A DNA stretch of 9,309 bases from Chloroflexota bacterium. GTDB lineage: Bacteria; Chloroflexota; Anaerolineae; Promineifilales; Promineifilaceae. Location of the stretch: positions 1-9,309 of the forward strand of contig JAAEOP010000238.1 of NCBI GenBank assembly GCA_024223125.1, in the 5' to 3' direction. The notes below the pieces were generated by a model. The model was not told where the DNA came from and did no database searches. It saw only the letters and a program-made list of their open reading frames with translations. Below are positions 7,883 through 9,309 of the stretch, one piece after another (positions within the stretch are counted from its first letter, which is position 1; each line of letters starts with the position of its first letter). The translations under genes were made by a program, and so were the position numbers.

Positions 7883-8317
7883 TTACTTCAATGTGACTTG
7901 CAGCGGACAGTTCCCAGAGACATTCTTACTGCCGGAATAGTTCGCCAAACCACTTGCCCCAGCGTAGCCGGATAAGCTGCCGCTGGGTACGCCATTAACC
8001 AGAACTGTGACGGCGACATCTTGATTTGTCTTGATACTGCCAGAACTGTCTACGGCGACATAGTTGACGTTGGAGATGGTACCGGAGCAGGAACCGCCAC
8101 CGCCGGAGATATTGCCATCATAGCTGACGATTACAGCGTAATCTCCGGCGCTGGTATTGAGCGTATCTCCTTGTAAACCACCGGCTACCTGGCCCATGAC
8201 CAGTACAACCTGTGTGCCCAAAATAGTGAGTATGACGAGTACAATAATAGCTACGAGGGCGATCAGGAGGGCATACTCAACCAATCCTTGACCTTCCTCT
8301 CTTTCAGGTATGTGCAT
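7883..8317 (-). CDS. Flp/Fap-type major pilin with extended C-terminal domain
   Basis: 144 residues. Flp pilins are the fibre subunit of Tad (tight adherence) pili, processed by a TadV/CpaA-type prepilin peptidase and assembled outside the membrane. The leader MHIPEREEG ends at Gly9. The mature protein would start QGLVEY, placing Glu at +5 and Tyr at +6, the signature of Flp pilins. A hydrophobic helix spans about residues 16-42. Typical Flp pilins are about 50-80 residues; this one adds about 95 residues rich in Gly, Ser, Val and Asn, with two cysteines (77 and 137) that could pair. I chose the ATG at 8317 because AGGGAG lies 7 bases upstream and it gives a short leader. An in-frame ATG at 8440 would add 41 residues and has no comparable support. 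No tad assembly genes are in the window. Confidence 0.9.
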   Translation of the reverse strand: MHIPEREEGQGLVEYALLIALVAIIVLVILTILGTQVVLVMGQVAGGLQGDTLNTSAGDYAVIVSYDGNISGGGGSCSGTISNVNYVAVDSSGSIKTNQDVAVTVLVNGVPSGSLSGYAGASGLANYSGSKNVSGNCPLQVTLK

Positions 8318-8324
8318 AAGGACT

Positions 8325-8330
8325 CTCCCT
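8325..8330 (-). promoter_or_regulatory. Ribosome binding site of the pilin gene
   Basis: AGGGAG on the minus strand, 7 bases before the ATG at 8317. It selects this start over the longer in-frame ATG at 8440. Confidence 0.75.
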
Positions 8331-8542
8331 AAACTAAGAATAAATGGGATGAAAGGATAAAAGTTGATTCGAGAGAACGGGTTGATTGTGACCAGAGCCA
8401 GGCTGCAAGCAAAATGAATTTGAACTTGTGTTACCGACACGGGACTGATTTGTCTTGCAATCTGGTTTGTGGCTGAAAAAACGGCCGTTTGTTCGAATCA
8501 TGTTAGATAAATGAATAGATTGTGAATTTTATATCGAGGTGC

Positions 8543-8548
8543 ATTATA
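8543..8548 (-). promoter_or_regulatory. Candidate -10 box upstream of the pilin gene
   Basis: A perfect TATAAT on the minus strand in an AT-rich stretch. The hexamer 17 bases upstream (TTCCAT) is a poor -35 box. Transcription from here would give a 5' leader of about 220 bases before the pilin. Single-motif evidence in AT-rich DNA is weak. Confidence 0.25.
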
Positions 8549-8610
8549 CAAAATTTTTCCTTAAGATGGAACCTTATCGCTCTGAAAGTACCATCGTACT
8601 GGTTATATGG

Positions 8611-8638
8611 GTGATCAATGTCCAGTTTTCAGTGATCA
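8611..8638. repeat. Short direct repeat GTGATCA
   Basis: GTGATCA occurs at 8611-8617 and 8632-8638, separated by AATGTCCAGTTTTCA. The second copy overlaps the end of the GAF remnant, whose last residues (SLTDH) and stop come from this repeat. This suggests the reading frame was broken here by insertion or rearrangement. Confidence 0.4.
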
Positions 8639-8811
8639 GTCAACGATTGTTGCTTCAGAACGATGTGCCCACGTTCAGCATTAACAAGAAATAAAATTTC
8701 ATCAACAATTTTCAGCAAAAGTATACTCACTTCCAGTATAGCCATTAAACGACAGCTTATATTCATTACAGATTTCAGTAACTTGTAATTGCTATGCTCA
8801 TTCATTGCCAT
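8629..8811 (-). pseudogene. Remnant of a GAF-domain signalling protein
   Basis: A 60-residue ORF. The residues KLLKSVMNIS, then LLLKIVDEILFLVNAERGHIVL in two overlapping parts, match the start of a GAF domain as found in histidine kinases and nucleotide cyclases: a lead-in helix, a first GAF helix with the pattern IVDE.L.L..AERG, then the first strand (HIVL). After residue 55 the similarity ends and the frame stops within five codons. A complete GAF domain needs about 150 residues and an output domain should follow, so this is a broken fragment. There is no clear ribosome binding site before the first ATG, and the second ATG two codons later is no better. Family recognition is by pattern only. 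Confidence 0.5.
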
Positions 8812-8995
8812 TCGCTTCTACAGAAAAGATTCTGCTTTGACCAAATTACGCACGAAGCCAGATAATTCATAAGCCTTTTCACAGATTACCTAAACCGATT
8901 TGTGTATAATTATCATATCGTACATCCGTATGAATAACATCCTCCAAACGATGAAATTAATCTAAACGTTTGTGTAGAACCCTACTACTTTTGTA
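8812..8995. other. Gene-free AT-rich spacer between two gene remnants
   Basis: No complete gene is supported. A stop-bounded minus-strand stretch (about 8820-8880) reads EKAYELSGFVRNLVKAESFL, which looks protein-like but is too short to assign. A TATAAT on the plus strand at 8905-8910 has no good -35 box at proper spacing and no downstream gene on that strand. Confidence 0.4.
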
Positions 8996-9136
8996 TCAGT
9001 ATTCTACCGTTTCTTGGGCTACTTCTGACTCATACTCACCACTCAAACTGAAGCTGCTGGTGTCTGTATGGGCAAACTCAACCTCAATATCAAACACCCG
9101 CACCGCTTTTTCGATGATTCTGGCAAACAACTCCAT
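8996..9136 (-). pseudogene. Fragment resembling an IS1634-family transposase
   Basis: A 46-residue ORF. The section EVEFAHTDTSSFSLSGEYE resembles the segment around the first catalytic Asp of IS1634-type DDE transposases, where the family pattern is approximately H-x-D-T-T-S-[FI]-x-x-x-G-E-Y. Here Asp is residue 25. The preceding LFARIIEKAVRVF helix also fits. Full-length members have about 450-600 residues, so only a small internal piece is kept and the frame stops ten residues after GEY. No ribosome binding site precedes the ATG and I could not identify terminal inverted repeats. It lies 15 bases after the reductase stop. It should be inactive. Confidence 0.5.
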
Positions 9137-9151
9137 TTTTTTGCAGCGGAA

Positions 9152-9309
9152 TCAGGGCAGCAGTTCACTCACTTCACTAACTTCTTCGGCCGTCAACTCC
9201 CAAGCGGCCGCTTTTGCATTTTGTTGTAAATGTTCCAGCCGGGTCAGCCCGGAGATGACGGAACAGACTTGGGGTTGGGCCAGCAGCCAGGCGTGGGCCA
9301 ATTCAGTCA
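9152..9309 (-). CDS. Aldo/keto reductase, C-terminal end (partial, 5' end outside window)
   Basis: 51 residues before a TGA. The sequence has the typical C-terminal helices of NAD(P)H-dependent aldo/keto reductases: AHAWLLAQPQVCSVISG, corresponding to the conserved 'aLaWlLaqp.v.svI.G' stretch that contacts the cofactor phosphate region. It continues with LEHLQQNAKAA, a WELTAEEVSEVSELLP helix and the stop. The end point matches the family. The catalytic Asp, Tyr, Lys and His residues lie upstream, outside the window, so substrate cannot be suggested. The gene appears intact at its 3' end. Confidence 0.88.
   Translation of the reverse strand, partial: TELAHAWLLAQPQVCSVISGLTRLEHLQQNAKAAAWELTAEEVSEVSELLP

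Larger units (their letters stand above)
8318..8628. other. Non-coding stretch upstream of the pilin
   Basis: No convincing gene on either strand. It contains the pilin ribosome binding site, the candidate -10 box, and a perfect 12-base palindrome AAACGGCCGTTT at 8479-8490, which is one copy of an octamer that recurs across the window. The part beyond about 8490 is visibly AT-rich compared with the giant gene. Confidence 0.6.

Noticed and set aside
7743..7940. A 65-codon plus-strand ORF across the pilin-giant gene gap
   Set aside because: It overlaps the pilin 3' end in antisense, has no recognisable domain and no clear ribosome binding site.
8318..8440. A 41-residue N-terminal extension of the pilin
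   Set aside because: A strong ribosome binding site precedes the inner ATG at 8317, and the short leader from there fits prepilin processing. The extension would place an unusual hydrophobic stretch before the cleavage site.
8905..8910. Plus-strand TATAAT as a promoter
   Set aside because: The nearest -35-like TTCACA is 21 bases upstream, too far, and no plus-strand gene follows.

Overview
The window looks like bacterial chromosome, most probably from a Chloroflexota (Anaerolineae-like) organism. This is inferred from a Flp-type pilin with a long extra C-terminal domain, a giant 'choice-of-anchor Q' parallel beta-helix surface protein with GADE-ending modules, and a GAF-domain remnant of the kind common in that phylum. 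No rRNA, tRNA or marker gene is present to confirm the taxon. Every gene supported here lies on the minus strand, so the biological reading order runs from the right edge to the left edge.

From right to left: (1) 9309-9152 is the C-terminal tail of an aldo/keto reductase, cut by the window edge. (2) 9136-8996 is a small fragment resembling an IS1634-type transposase, starting 15 bases after the reductase stop. (3) 8995-8318 is AT-rich and poor in genes. It holds a truncated GAF-domain remnant (8811-8629), a short TGATCA-containing repeat and a possible promoter for the pilin. (4) 8317-7883 is an intact Flp/Tad major-pilin-like gene with a strong ribosome binding site and a clear prepilin processing motif. 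(5) 7882-7725 is a 158-base gap with a GC-rich hairpin. (6) 7724-1 is one uninterrupted reading frame that runs off the left edge, giving at least 2,574 residues. I split this stretch into codons in the gene's frame and found no stop.

The giant protein has an N-terminal hydrophobic export segment, one beta-helix module, two Ig-like domains, then five further beta-helix modules, the last of which is cut by the window edge. Each completed module closes with a G[A/Y]DE motif. The modules carry many 'NTA..GGG[I/L]Y' coils. The pilin and the giant protein are consecutive on the same strand and both should act outside the cytoplasm, so a shared role in adhesion or filament/floc surface structure is plausible but not proven. 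The many ORFs on the plus strand and in the other minus frames inside 1-7724 are shadows of this gene.
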